Below, in pieces: positions 25,219 to 34,066 of a stretch of 58,145 nucleotides of DNA. The notes under the pieces are model-generated. The model was not told the DNA's origin and searched no databases. It was given only the letters and a program-made list of their open reading frames with translations. The position numbers and the translations under genes are program-made. The stretch is from Chthoniobacter flavus (GTDB taxonomy: Bacteria > Verrucomicrobiota > Verrucomicrobiia > Chthoniobacterales > JACTMZ01). How positions within the stretch are numbered: position 1 is the first letter of the stretch; every line of letters starts with the position of its first letter. Location: contig CAMDUL010000017.1 in assembly GCA_945878135.1 (NCBI GenBank), positions 1 through 58,145 of the forward strand, in the 5' to 3' direction.

Positions 25219-26747
25219 GGTTCCCCCCTCCGCGCCCGGCGCCCGGCCGGCCAGGCGCGCATGGCCTCGGCCAAGTCGGTGGTGAGGAACACCACGCAGT
25301 CATCGACGCCGGAGCGCAATCGGAAGCGCATTTCCTCGTAGCCCTCGCCGAGCCTCATCCTCAACGCGTCCGCTTTCTCCCCCTCGATGACGTGGAATTC
25401 CACCTCGGGCAGTGGCCCGGGACCCGCGCCGCGATGGTAACCGATATTGGGAAAAGCCCCCAGGATCCACGGCAAGGGATAGTAGCTTTCGAGGTAGATG
25501 GCCCCCTTGGTTTGATAGCGGCGCGGGTCTGCGTCGGCCAGGGCGAGCAGCGGATCGGTGAAGGTGGCGGCCGAACGGAAGGTCTGCACGTAGACGTAAG
25601 GCTCGTGGTCGGTCTCGAAGCGGAAAAAATTCAAGCGGATGGCCTGCGCGAGGGAAACAGTCAGCGCGAGGGCCGCGACAATGTTCGTCCAGCGCCGCCC
25701 CGCCGCTGTCACCGCCGCGCCGAAAAAAAGAAACCATGGCCACATGATGGCCGCGATGCACCACGGGGTTTTGTAGGGCACGAGCGAATAAGCGAGGAGC
25801 ACGCCGCCGCCGAGGATGGCCAGCAGGCGGGGCACAGCCGGACCGGGCCACGCGTAGCGCACCGACCAGACGAGACCGATGAGTGCCGGCCACTCGTAGC
25901 GGGCGAGCAGGGCGAGCCAGTAGTAATTGACGAAGGGCAGCAGATCGTGGGTCTCCTTCTCGTGCCCGTTGCCGGCCGCGCCGGTCTTGGTCCATTCGCC
26001 CAGCGCGTGGAAAGGTCCGAGGAGGCCCGGTGGATTGAGGAAATTTCCCGAGTAAAAAAAGACGAGGAGAAATGCGGCCACCGCGCCGGCCGTCCAAGCG
26101 TCCTGCTTGCTCCACCCTCGCTCTCCGGCCCGTTCCGCCGGCGGCCGCACCGGCGAGATTTTCCCCCAGAGCGCGAAGACGCCGGCGGCCAGGGCGAGAG
26201 AGCCGCCATGGATGATATACGTTTCCTTGTTGAGGATCATGCCGGTGAGCCCGAGTACCGCGGCCCACAGGCCGGCCCGGTCCCGCTCCCGCCACAGGGC
26301 GATAGCGCCCCAGGTGAAGAGCATGGCGAAGAGGACGAACCACGATTCGTGGATCGAGTAACGTCCGTAAAAAAGCCCGGCCGGAGAAACCGCGAAGGCC
26401 AGCGCGGCCCAACGCACGGCGGTGCGTCCGAACCAGCGCCCGAAAAGAAAAATGACCGGCACGGCGAGGACACTGGCCAGCACGGCGGGCAACCGCAGGG
26501 CCCAAAGGTTGCGTCCGAGCAATTCCTGCGAGAGAAAGACGGTGTAAAAATGCCAGGGTCCGTGAAAATTTTCCGGCGTGTAGCGGAACGTCCCCGTCTC
26601 GCGCATCTGGTCGGCGAACCATCCGTTGACCCCCTCGTCGAAATGCGGGGCCCGCAGGTCGAGCAGAACGAGGCGCAAAAGCGCGGCCAGCGCCATGATC
26701 GCGATGAGGTCCCAAGGCCAGCGGCGGATGTATTCCGGCAATCGCAT
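25215..26747 (-). CDS. Agl23-like (TIGR03663) membrane protein
   Basis: The 510-residue protein has about ten membrane segments and the characteristic first-loop block LRAPHFDEGVNGWFADQM followed by YTPENFHGPWHFY. This matches the TIGR03663 family, called flippase activity-associated protein Agl23, within the PMT/ArnT-like clan. Later blocks GRYSIHESWF and ILNKETY fit. In archaea the family is linked to lipid-linked glycan handling; in bacteria its function is unproven. It overlaps the downstream membrane-protein gene by 4 nt and is divergent, 14 bp away, from a polyprenyl-phosphate-sugar-type GT2. Confidence 0.8.
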   Translation of the reverse strand: MRLPEYIRRWPWDLIAIMALAALLRLVLLDLRAPHFDEGVNGWFADQMRETGTFRYTPENFHGPWHFYTVFLSQELLGRNLWALRLPAVLASVLAVPVIFLFGRWFGRTAVRWAALAFAVSPAGLFYGRYSIHESWFVLFAMLFTWGAIALWRERDRAGLWAAVLGLTGMILNKETYIIHGGSLALAAGVFALWGKISPVRPPAERAGERGWSKQDAWTAGAVAAFLLVFFYSGNFLNPPGLLGPFHALGEWTKTGAAGNGHEKETHDLLPFVNYYWLALLARYEWPALIGLVWSVRYAWPGPAVPRLLAILGGGVLLAYSLVPYKTPWCIAAIMWPWFLFFGAAVTAAGRRWTNIVAALALTVSLAQAIRLNFFRFETDHEPYVYVQTFRSAATFTDPLLALADADPRRYQTKGAIYLESYYPLPWILGAFPNIGYHRGAGPGPLPEVEFHVIEGEKADALRMRLGEGYEEMRFRLRSGVDDCVVFLTTDLAEAMRAWPAGRRARRGEP

Positions 26748-26761
26748 GAACCCCCGATTCT

Positions 26762-27496
26762 ATGCCAGAAATAGCGGTCCGTGACGTCTCAATTGTGGTC
26801 CCGGCCTACGCCGAGGAGCAGCGGATCGGCCGTGCCGTCGCCGGACTGCGGCGCCTCGCCGCCGGCTTTCCCCGGCTCGGCGAAATCTTGTTGGTCGTCG
26901 AACCCTCCGGCGACCGCACGGTGGAAGCGGCGCGCGAGGCCGCCGCGGGCGACCCGCTGGTCACCATCATCGAAAACCCGGACCACCGGGGCAAAGGTTT
27001 CTCCGTGCGGACCGGCATGCGGCGGGCGGGGGGTGAGATTGTCTTTTTCATGGACGCCGACCTGAGCGTGCCGCTCGGGCACGTGGCCCCTTTCGTCGCG
27101 CATCTCGATGCGCATCCGGAGACCGCCGCGGTCATTGGAAACCGGCGTCATCCCCGCAGTGTCATAACACGCCGCCAGCATCCGCTGCGCGAGCGGGCCG
27201 GGCGGATCTTCAACCACGCGGTGCGCGCGCTCGGCTTGAGTGCCAGCAAGGACACGCAATGCGGATTCAAAGCTTTCCGCCGCGAGGCGGCGCAGCGGAT
27301 TTTCTCGCGGGCACGGATCGACGGTTTCGCTTTCGACGCGGAGATCCTGCTCCTCGCCGAAAAACTCGGACTGCGTGTCGACGAGCTGCCCGTCGAGTGG
27401 ATCAACGACAAGCACACCAAGTTCCGTCCGATCCGCGACGGCTGGCGCAGCGTGCGGGATCTTTGGCGGCTGCGGGGGATGCACCGGCGCTTGTAG
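26762..27496 (+). CDS. GT2 glycosyltransferase, dolichyl-phosphate glucosyltransferase-like
   Basis: The 244-residue GT-A fold enzyme begins VSIVVPAYAEEQRIG, has the nucleotide-sugar region DHRGKGFSVRTGM, and the metal-binding DxD as FMDADLSVPL. The block SKDTQCGFKAFRREAA and the later EILLLAEKLGLRVDELPVEW are typical of ALG5/DPM-type transferases, which charge a polyprenyl phosphate with a sugar from UDP- or GDP-sugar. No transmembrane tail is present. It is divergent from the Agl23-like gene and may make the lipid-linked sugar those GT-C proteins use. That link is inference. Confidence 0.85.
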   Translation: MPEIAVRDVSIVVPAYAEEQRIGRAVAGLRRLAAGFPRLGEILLVVEPSGDRTVEAAREAAAGDPLVTIIENPDHRGKGFSVRTGMRRAGGEIVFFMDADLSVPLGHVAPFVAHLDAHPETAAVIGNRRHPRSVITRRQHPLRERAGRIFNHAVRALGLSASKDTQCGFKAFRREAAQRIFSRARIDGFAFDAEILLLAEKLGLRVDELPVEWINDKHTKFRPIRDGWRSVRDLWRLRGMHRRL

Positions 27497-27503
27497 AGCG
27501 CTG

Positions 27504-28844
27504 CTATAGCGAGACCGGTTTTGCCGTTGCGGCGTCTTCGTCCGCCTGCACGCGGAAAGTGAGCAGCGCGGCGAGAAGGAAACAAAGGCCGCCGAAGGCA
27601 ACGGCGCCAACGGGATCGTTGCCGAGGAACTGTTTGACGAAAAGTCCGAGGCCGAGCGAGGCGACAACCTGAGGGATGACGATGAAGAAATTGAAGATGC
27701 CCATGAAGAGCCCCATTTTCTTCGGATCAACGGCGCCGGAGAGCATGGCATAAGGCATGGACAGAATCGACGCCCAGGCGATGCCCACGCCGGTCATGGA
27801 AAGGAGCAGGAGCTTCGGATCGGTGAAGAGCATGACGGACCCGAGTCCGGCGGCGCCGCAGAGCAGGCAGAGGATATGGATGGCTTTGGCGCTGTAGCGT
27901 CGGGCCAGAGCCATGATGACAAAGGAGAAGACGAAACAGACGCCGTTGTAAGCGGCGAAGCAAAGACCGGCCCAGGCCACGCCTTCGCTGAAGAGTTTGC
28001 GTTGCGCGTCGGTGCCGTCGGCCAAACCGCCGTAGAAATGGACGCCGACGCTGACCGAGAAATAAATCCACATGGCGAAGAGTCCGAGCCAGGTGAAGAA
28101 CTGGACGGCGGCCAGCTGTTTCATCACGGCGGGCATTGCGCCGATCCCGGCGAAAATTTCGCGCACCCCGCGCCAGAATCCCCTGGTTTCTTCTTTCTCG
28201 CGGAGGAACGCCTCCATGTCCTCCGGCGGGTATTCCGGGGTGGTCAGGATGGTTACAAGAACGGCGAGGAGGAACGCACCGGCGCCGATATAGAAAGCGA
28301 GTTTGATCGCGGCGGGGATGTGTCCCTCGGCGGCTTCCATCGACATGCCGAAGTTGTTGCTCAGGATCCACGGCAGGGCCGAGGCGATGACGGCGCCGAG
28401 TCCGATGAACACACTTTGCATGGCGAAGCCCTGCTTGCGTTGCTCCTCGGGAAGCTTGTCGGCCACGAAGGCGCGGAACGGCTCCATGGTGACATTGATC
28501 GAGGCATCGAGGATCCAGAGCAGGCCGACGGCCATCCAGAGGACGGACGAGTTGGGCATGACGATCAAGGCGGCCGAGGCGATGAGCGCGCCGACCAGGA
28601 AATACGGGCGGCGGCGTCCGAGACGATTCCACGTGCGGTCGCTGAGGTAGCCGATGATGGGTTGGACGATGAGTCCCGTGAGCGGAGCGGCGATCCAGAG
28701 GAGGGAAAGCTGCTCGGGCTTGGCTCCGAGGAACGTGTAGATGGCCGACATGTTGGCCATTTGCAGGCCCCAGCCGAATTGGATCCCGAGGAATCCGAAA
28801 GACATGTTCCAGATCTGCCAGAAAGAGAGGGGCGGTTTGTGCAT
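27504..28844 (-). CDS. MFS sugar transporter (SLC45/GPH-like)
   Basis: The 446-residue, 12-helix transporter has the loop 2-3 motif GYLSDRTWNRLGRRRPYFLVG, typical of the GPH/SLC45 branch that moves disaccharides or other sugars with cations. WNMSFGFLGIQFGWGLQMAN at the N-terminus is also characteristic of the SLC45-like bacterial members. The central loop has YPPEDMEAFLREKEE. It converges on the GT2 gene with 7 bp between stops and diverges from transaldolase. Sugar transport is likely; the substrate is unknown. Confidence 0.83.
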   Translation of the reverse strand: MHKPPLSFWQIWNMSFGFLGIQFGWGLQMANMSAIYTFLGAKPEQLSLLWIAAPLTGLIVQPIIGYLSDRTWNRLGRRRPYFLVGALIASAALIVMPNSSVLWMAVGLLWILDASINVTMEPFRAFVADKLPEEQRKQGFAMQSVFIGLGAVIASALPWILSNNFGMSMEAAEGHIPAAIKLAFYIGAGAFLLAVLVTILTTPEYPPEDMEAFLREKEETRGFWRGVREIFAGIGAMPAVMKQLAAVQFFTWLGLFAMWIYFSVSVGVHFYGGLADGTDAQRKLFSEGVAWAGLCFAAYNGVCFVFSFVIMALARRYSAKAIHILCLLCGAAGLGSVMLFTDPKLLLLSMTGVGIAWASILSMPYAMLSGAVDPKKMGLFMGIFNFFIVIPQVVASLGLGLFVKQFLGNDPVGAVAFGGLCFLLAALLTFRVQADEDAATAKPVSL

Positions 28845-28953
28845 GGTCGGGGTGGGTTGGTCCGAGGCCTAAACAAAAACGCACCCCGCGGCAAGGGCGG
28901 GTCGCGGCGTTTGCCATCCTGCGACGAAGGTCCTAGGCTCTGTTCCCAGCGCC

Positions 28954-29910
28954 ATGAACCGACTCGAGCAACTCAAGCAATTCACCACGGTCGTCGCCGA
29001 CACGGGAGATTTCGAAAGCATCCGCCAATTTTCCCCGCAGGACGCCACGACCAACCCTTCACTCATCTACAAGGCGGTCACGCAAGCCGACTACGCGCCG
29101 CTGCTCGATCAAGCGGTGGCGGAGCGCCGGGGTGCGGACATGCCGCGCGGGGAACTGATCTGCGACATCATCGACGACCTGCTGACCATTTTCGGCGAGA
29201 AAATCCTGCAAATCGTGCCCGGGCGCGTCTCGACCGAGGTGGATGCGCGGCTGTCCTTCGACACCCCGGCCACCGTCGAGAAAGCGCGCAAGCTGATCGG
29301 TCTGTACGCGCGCCGCGGTGTGGCGAAGGAACGCGTGCTGATCAAAATTGCCTCCACTTGGGAAGGTATCCGCGCGGCCGAGGAGCTGCACAAGGATGGC
29401 ATCAATTGCAACCTCACCCTGCTTTTCTCCCTGCCGCAGGCCATCGCCTGCGCGGAGGCCCGGGTCCGCCTCATCTCCCCGTTCGTCGGACGCATCTACG
29501 ACTGGTACAAGGCGAAGACCGGAAAGGAATACACCGGTGCGGACGATCCCGGCGTGCAGTCGGTGCGGACGATCTACAACTACTTCAAAAAATTCGGCTA
29601 CGAGACGCAGGTCATGGGCGCGAGCTTCCGCAACACCTCGCAGATTCTGGAGTTGGCCGGCTGCGATTTGCTGACCATCAGTCCGGAGTTGCTCGGCGAG
29701 TTGCAGGCGTCCGACGGCCCGGTGACGCGCCAGCTTTCGGCCGGGGAAGCCAAAGCATCCGGGGTGCAGAAAATCCCCATGGATGAAAAAACTTTCCGCT
29801 GGATGCTCAACGAGGACGCCATGGGCACGGAAAAGCTGGCCGAAGGCATCCGCAAGTTCACCGAGGACATCATCAAGCTCGAAGGCTTGATTGCGCGGAA
29901 ACTCTCCTGA
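28954..29910 (+). CDS. tal: Transaldolase
   Basis: Transaldolase of the non-oxidative pentose phosphate pathway transfers a dihydroxyacetone unit through a Schiff base. The catalytic Lys131 is in [12 protein letters not shown]. Other blocks are [12 protein letters not shown] near the N-terminus, [31 protein letters not shown], and [14 protein letters not shown]. The length of 318 residues and the first block identify the TalA/TalB (class 1) subfamily. The ATG at 28954 has a 109-bp divergent spacer with the transporter. Confidence 0.97.
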   Translation: MNRLEQLKQFTTVVADTGDFESIRQFSPQDATTNPSLIYKAVTQADYAPLLDQAVAERRGADMPRGELICDIIDDLLTIFGEKILQIVPGRVSTEVDARLSFDTPATVEKARKLIGLYARRGVAKERVLIKIASTWEGIRAAEELHKDGINCNLTLLFSLPQAIACAEARVRLISPFVGRIYDWYKAKTGKEYTGADDPGVQSVRTIYNYFKKFGYETQVMGASFRNTSQILELAGCDLLTISPELLGELQASDGPVTRQLSAGEAKASGVQKIPMDEKTFRWMLNEDAMGTEKLAEGIRKFTEDIIKLEGLIARKLS

Positions 29911-29932
29911 ATATTTCCCCGATCTGCACTCC

Positions 29933-30427
29933 ATGAAATCCATCCCCGTCCTCCTCGCCGCCGCGCTGCTCGCCGGTTGCGCCTCCTCCGGAACCAAAGT
30001 CGCCGCGCCTTACCTCGCGGTGCTGCAGCAGAAGGGCATCGACCCGGGAACTTACGCGCGGATCAGCCACGGCCGCGTGCTGACTTACGACGACATTTAC
30101 GAACTGGTCACCGAGGGTGTGCCGGGGGACAAAATCGTGGATTATCTCAAGGCCACACGCGCGCCTTATGTCTTCACCCCGGCGCAGATCAACCGTCTGG
30201 CCGCGGCGGGGGCCGGCCCGGCTTTGACCGCTTTCCTGCGCAATCCGCCGACCAAACCGAACACCGACGGCTTCGACAATCCGACCACGCAGGCGTTCCT
30301 CAACAGTCCATACTGGCGCGATCCGTATTACATGGAGCCCGGTCCGGTCCCGTTCTTGTTGCCGGACAGCTGGAACACCGGTCCTTTGCCGATGGCCGGC
30401 GGGGTCGGACGGCGGATGGTGCCGTGA
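29933..30427 (+). CDS. Small lipoprotein of unknown function
   Basis: The 164-residue protein begins with a lipoprotein signal peptide (MKSIPVLLAAALLAGCASSG, lipid Cys16). The mature part has a helical section (YLAVLQQKGIDPGTYARISH, then LTYDDIYELVTEGVPGDKIVDYLKATR), then a Pro/Asn-rich tail. The gene is 22 nt downstream of transaldolase and may share its transcript. I do not recognise the family. The segment with VTEGVPGDKIVDYL resembles short repeat motifs in other verrucomicrobial lipoproteins, but I cannot confirm this. Confidence 0.72.
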   Translation: MKSIPVLLAAALLAGCASSGTKVAAPYLAVLQQKGIDPGTYARISHGRVLTYDDIYELVTEGVPGDKIVDYLKATRAPYVFTPAQINRLAAAGAGPALTAFLRNPPTKPNTDGFDNPTTQAFLNSPYWRDPYYMEPGPVPFLLPDSWNTGPLPMAGGVGRRMVP

Positions 30428-30440
30428 GGGGCATGGTGGC

Positions 30441-30487
30441 CATCGGCATCCTGCCGATGACGTCGCATGGTCGAGGGCAGGATGCCC
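30441..30487. repeat. Inverted pair of hairpin arms (type G)
   Basis: Exact 11-bp arms lie at 30445-30455 (ggcatcctgcc) and 30476-30486. Each arm also folds on itself: catcggca-tcc-tgccgatg on the left and gggca-tcc-tgccc (in inverse) on the right. One stem pair swaps from C-G to G-C between arms. The element lies between convergent genes. Confidence 0.55.
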
Positions 30488-30493
30488 GTGGAG

Positions 30494-31093
30494 CTACTGC
30501 TGACCCGCGCCGGATCGTTCGACCGCGGCTTGGAACTTTTTCACCTTCGGCCGCGTGACCGCGAGATTGTAAGGATGCATCGGATTCTCGCGGTAGAAAT
30601 CCTGATGGTAGTCCTCGGCGGGGTAGAATTTCTCCAGCGGGACGATCTCGGTGACGATCGGTGAGGAGAATCCGGCCTGCGCGCGGGATTTGGACGCTTC
30701 CGCGATTGTTTTCTCCTCGTCGTTCGCGGTCAGGATGATCGAACGGTATTGCGTGCCCACGTCGGCCCCTTGGCGGTTGAGTGTGGTCGGGTCGTGCGCG
30801 TCCCAGAACAGATCGATGATCTTTTGGTAGGAAATTTTCCCGGGGTCGTATTCGATTTGCACGACTTCGGCATGGCCGGTTTTGCCGGTGCCGATCTGCT
30901 CGTAGGTCGGATTCTCGGTTTGTCCGCCGGCGTAGCCGGAGGTGACGGAAAGAACGCCGGGCAGGCGCTCGTAAGCGGCTTCGACGCACCAGAAGCATCC
31001 GCCGCCGAGGGTGGCTTTTTCGGTTTTCATGGGTTCGGATGCGGCGTGGAGGGATGAGACAAGGAGAAGAGCGATCGCGGCATAAATTTTCAT
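30494..31093 (-). CDS. msrA: Peptide methionine-S-sulfoxide reductase MsrA, exported
   Basis: MsrA reduces the S-epimer of methionine sulfoxide. The active-site block GGCFWC holds catalytic Cys33. The substrate motif GYAGGQTENPTYEQI and the block EVVQIEYDPGKISYQKIIDLFWDAHDPT are standard. An N-terminal signal peptide (MKIYAAIALLLVSSLHA) places it in the periplasm, unlike cytoplasmic E. coli MsrA. It lies 87 bp downstream of the exported MsrB gene, suggesting a paired repair function for envelope proteins. Confidence 0.95.
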   Translation of the reverse strand: MKIYAAIALLLVSSLHAASEPMKTEKATLGGGCFWCVEAAYERLPGVLSVTSGYAGGQTENPTYEQIGTGKTGHAEVVQIEYDPGKISYQKIIDLFWDAHDPTTLNRQGADVGTQYRSIILTANDEEKTIAEASKSRAQAGFSSPIVTEIVPLEKFYPAEDYHQDFYRENPMHPYNLAVTRPKVKKFQAAVERSGAGQQ

Positions 31094-31101
31094 GTTTGTG
31101 T

Positions 31102-31167
31102 TGTAGCGGCGGTCTATGACCGTCGGTGCTTTAGAGAAGAAATGTTCCGGAGGTCATAGACCGCCGC
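31102..31167. repeat. Inverted pair of hairpin arms (type C, copy 2)
   Basis: Perfect 16-bp arms lie at 31106-31121 (gcggcggtctatgacc) and 31152-31167, separated by 30 nt. Each arm contains a GGTC-ATA-GACC mini-hairpin. Its outer word is shared, inverted, with 4476-4500. The element lies between msrB and msrA. Confidence 0.7.
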
Positions 31168-31179
31168 AAGCGTGAGATA

Positions 31180-31698
31180 TCATTTATCCGGCACGAATTT
31201 GAGGGAGACGGAGTTGACGCAGTAGCGCCGCCCGGTGGGTGCCGGACCGTCGGGAAAGACGTGCCCGAGATGGGAATCGCAGCGGGCGCAAAGAATTTCT
31301 TCCCGCGTCATGCCGTGGCTGCGGTCGACCTCGGTGACGACGTTTTCCGGCGCGACGGGTTGGAAGAAGCTGGGCCATCCGGTGCCGGAATCGAACTTGG
31401 CGTCCGAGCGGAAGAGGGGCAGGTCGCAGCACACGCAATAGTAGATGCCGTCCTGCTTGTGGTCGTGGAACGCACCGCAGAAGGGACGCTCGGTGCCTTT
31501 GCCGCGGGTCACTTCATAGACTTCCCCGTCGCCCAGCTGCGCGCGCCATTCGGCGTCGGTCTTGGTCACTTTTTCCATGGTTTGTGCGGGGAGATCCTGT
31601 CCGTCTTTGCCCACCAAGACAACGCTCACGGTGGAAGTTCCGGATTCCGCCGCAAGCGCGGCGGTGGCGAGCAGAAGAGCAAGAAGCAGGGCGGGCAT
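31180..31698 (-). CDS. msrB: Peptide methionine-R-sulfoxide reductase MsrB, exported
   Basis: MsrB reduces the R-epimer of methionine sulfoxide. Catalytic Cys160 lies in RYCVNSVSL. The zinc site uses Cys88/Cys91 (CVCC) and Cys137/Cys140 (CARC). [18 protein letters not shown] and [10 protein letters not shown] are family blocks. A signal peptide ([17 protein letters not shown]) indicates export. It is upstream of msrA on the same strand, but with a palindromic element between them, so co-transcription is likely but not proven. Confidence 0.94.
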   Translation of the reverse strand: MPALLLALLLATAALAAESGTSTVSVVLVGKDGQDLPAQTMEKVTKTDAEWRAQLGDGEVYEVTRGKGTERPFCGAFHDHKQDGIYYCVCCDLPLFRSDAKFDSGTGWPSFFQPVAPENVVTEVDRSHGMTREEILCARCDSHLGHVFPDGPAPTGRRYCVNSVSLKFVPDK

Positions 31699-31735
31699 GG
31701 GGGCAATATCCGGCGGACGGGGTGGATTGTCAAAA

Positions 31736-31798
31736 AGTAGAAGCGGCGTCCCCGCCGCTTAACCCCGGACGACAAGCGGCGGGGACGCCGCTTCTACT
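31736..31798. repeat. Inverted repeat with perfect 25-bp arms (type D, copy 1)
   Basis: The arms at 31736-31760 and 31774-31798 are perfect complements (agtagaagcggcgtcc...), with a 13-nt loop. Each arm also contains the hairpin AAGCGGCG-TCCC-CGCCGCTT. The same 25-nt arm sequence recurs at 56222-56282. It lies in the 207-bp spacer upstream of msrB. Confidence 0.8.
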
Positions 31799-31905
31799 CT
31801 TCCGAACCGCCGCCGCGAAGGCTTCACTGAACATTGAGCCCGGTTCCTTCGCGGAAGTCTCCTGATTGTTCCGTTCGCGGACAAATTCCTGCTGCACAGT
31901 TACAA

Positions 31906-33972
31906 TTACGACTGCTCCGCCGCGTGGCGTTTGCGGCGCCGGGCTGCTTCGGCCAGGAATTCCTCCTGGGCATCCCAAGCCTCGCCTTCGCGCGGGGCGG
32001 GGAGATACGTGCCGTCGGGCTGGAGGATGCGCGTCTTGACGTTGTCTTTGCGGAAGGTGTCGATGATTTCCTGGACGTGGGCCTTCGTGCCCGGGGTGTC
32101 GACGGGGAAGACGGCTTCGACGCGGTGGAAAAAGTTGCGCTCCATCCAATCGGCGCTGCCGATGAAATAGCGCGGGTCGCCGGCGTTTTCGAAACGGTAG
32201 ATGCGGCTGTGTTCGAGGAAGCGTCCGACGATGCTGCGCACCGTGATGTTCTCGCTCACCCCGGGCAGACCGGGGCGCAGGGCGCAGATGCCGCGGACGA
32301 GAAGTTCGACTTTGACCCCGGCGCGCGAGGCGCGGTAGAGGGCCGCGATGATGTCCTCCTGCACGAGGGCGTTGAGCTTGGCGTAAATGCCGGCGGGCCG
32401 GCCGGCGCGGGCGTTTTCGATTTCGCGGTCGATGAGGCCGAGGATTTCCTTGTGCAGGTGCCAGGGTGCGACAAGGAGTTTGTGCGGCGGCGGCAATTGG
32501 GAGACGCCGGTGACGGTGTTGAAAATGTTGGCCACGTCCTCGGTGATATCCGGCCGCGCGGTAAAATAGCTCAGGTCGGTGTAGAGGCGCGCGGTGGACG
32601 GATGGTAGTTGCCCGTGCCGAGGTGAACGTAGCGGCGGATGCCGTCGTATTCCTTGCGCACGACCATGGCCATCTTGGCGTGGGTTTTCAGTCCGGCCAT
32701 CCCGTAGACCACATCGACGCCGGCCTCCCGCAATTGGCGGGCCCATTTGATGTTGGCCGCCTCGTCGAAGCGGGCTTTGAGTTCGATGGCCACCACGACC
32801 TGTTTGCCTTGGCGCGAGGCTTGCACGAGCAGGGGGATGAGCGGCGAGTCGGAGCTGGTGCGGTAAAGGGTCTGCTTGATGGCCAGCACCTGCGGGTCCT
32901 CGGCGGCCTGGCCGATGAAGTCGAGCACGGTCTGGAAACTGTCATAAGGGTGGTGCAGCAGGATGTCGCCCTTGCGGATGTGGAAGAAAATGTCGTGCTC
33001 CTCGCCGAGGCCGACCACCGTGACCGGGGTGAAGCGTTTGTATTTGAGGTCGGGCCGGTCGAGTTCCGTGGCGACGGGCATGAGCCGCACCAGGTTGAGC
33101 GGCCAATCGACGCGGTAGACGTCCTCTTTATCCAGACTGAAAATATCGCAGAGCCGGTCGGTCAGGGCCTCGGGCGCGTCCTGCACCTCGAGGCGGACGG
33201 CGTTGCCGCGGTTGAGCTTGCGCAGTTCGTCCTCGATGGCGCGCAGGAGGTTGCGGGCTTCTTCCTCGTCGACGTAGAGATTGCTGTTGCGCGTGATGCG
33301 GAACATGTGGGCCCCGCGCACTTTCACGCCGTGGAAGAGGCGTCCCACGTGCGCCTGCACGAGGTTGCCGAGAAAGATGAAGTCCTGCCCGTCCCGCTTG
33401 CCCGGGAAGGGGAGAAGGCGCGGGAGGATGCGCGGGATCTGCACCACGGCAAGGTCGGTGCCGAGATTTTCGCCTTCCAGTTCGACGATGAGATTGAGGC
33501 TCTTGTTGAGGAGTTGGGGGAAAGGGTGAGCCGGGTCGATGGCCAGCGGGGTGAGCACGGGAAAAACCTCGCGCTCGAAGTAGTCGTCGAAATGGGCGCG
33601 CACGGCCGGATCGACGTCGGGGTAGCGGTGGAAGCGGACACCTTTGTCCGCCAGCTGCGGTTGGATTTCCTCGCGCCAGCAGGCGTATTGCCCGGCGACC
33701 AGTTCCCGCACGCGCTTGGCGATGGCGGCGAGCTGTTGCGCGGCAGTCAGGCCGTCGGGTCCGGTGGCCTGCGAACCGGCTTGCACGACCTGCTTGAGTC
33801 CGGCCACGCGCACCTCGAAAAACTCGTCGAGGTTGGAGGAGACGATGGCGAGGAATTTGAGACGCTCGAGGAGCGGGACGGCGGGATCTTTCGCCTGTTC
33901 GAGGACGCGCTGGTTGAATTCGAGCCAGCTCAGTTCGCGGTTGATGAAAAATTGGGGATCTTCCAGATCCAT
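31906..33972 (-). CDS. ppk1: Polyphosphate kinase 1
   Basis: PPK1 polymerises the ATP gamma-phosphate into polyphosphate at the inner membrane. The 688-residue protein begins DLEDPQFFINRELSWLEFNQRVLEQA (N domain), followed by the H domain and two phospholipase D-like C domains. The autophosphorylated histidine is His431 in LKTHAKMAMV. GTGNYHPSTARLYTDLSYFT and RYFIGSADWMERN are later conserved blocks. The frame continues upstream, but the ATG at 33972 fits the family start. It is divergent from the HtrA-like protease, with a 94-bp spacer. Confidence 0.96.
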   Translation of the reverse strand: MDLEDPQFFINRELSWLEFNQRVLEQAKDPAVPLLERLKFLAIVSSNLDEFFEVRVAGLKQVVQAGSQATGPDGLTAAQQLAAIAKRVRELVAGQYACWREEIQPQLADKGVRFHRYPDVDPAVRAHFDDYFEREVFPVLTPLAIDPAHPFPQLLNKSLNLIVELEGENLGTDLAVVQIPRILPRLLPFPGKRDGQDFIFLGNLVQAHVGRLFHGVKVRGAHMFRITRNSNLYVDEEEARNLLRAIEDELRKLNRGNAVRLEVQDAPEALTDRLCDIFSLDKEDVYRVDWPLNLVRLMPVATELDRPDLKYKRFTPVTVVGLGEEHDIFFHIRKGDILLHHPYDSFQTVLDFIGQAAEDPQVLAIKQTLYRTSSDSPLIPLLVQASRQGKQVVVAIELKARFDEAANIKWARQLREAGVDVVYGMAGLKTHAKMAMVVRKEYDGIRRYVHLGTGNYHPSTARLYTDLSYFTARPDITEDVANIFNTVTGVSQLPPPHKLLVAPWHLHKEILGLIDREIENARAGRPAGIYAKLNALVQEDIIAALYRASRAGVKVELLVRGICALRPGLPGVSENITVRSIVGRFLEHSRIYRFENAGDPRYFIGSADWMERNFFHRVEAVFPVDTPGTKAHVQEIIDTFRKDNVKTRILQPDGTYLPAPREGEAWDAQEEFLAEAARRRKRHAAEQS

Positions 33973-34066
33973 GGCAGCCGGCCAGTTTCCCGCCCCCGCC
34001 GCCTGAAAACAAGAGAAAGGCGAGGTGCCCGTTGCCGGACAGGGAGGCTGTGTTAGGGTGGAGGTC

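Noticed and set aside
31834-34056. 740-codon open frame opposite ppk1
   Set aside because: Composition is the complement of ppk1 codons and no motifs are seen.
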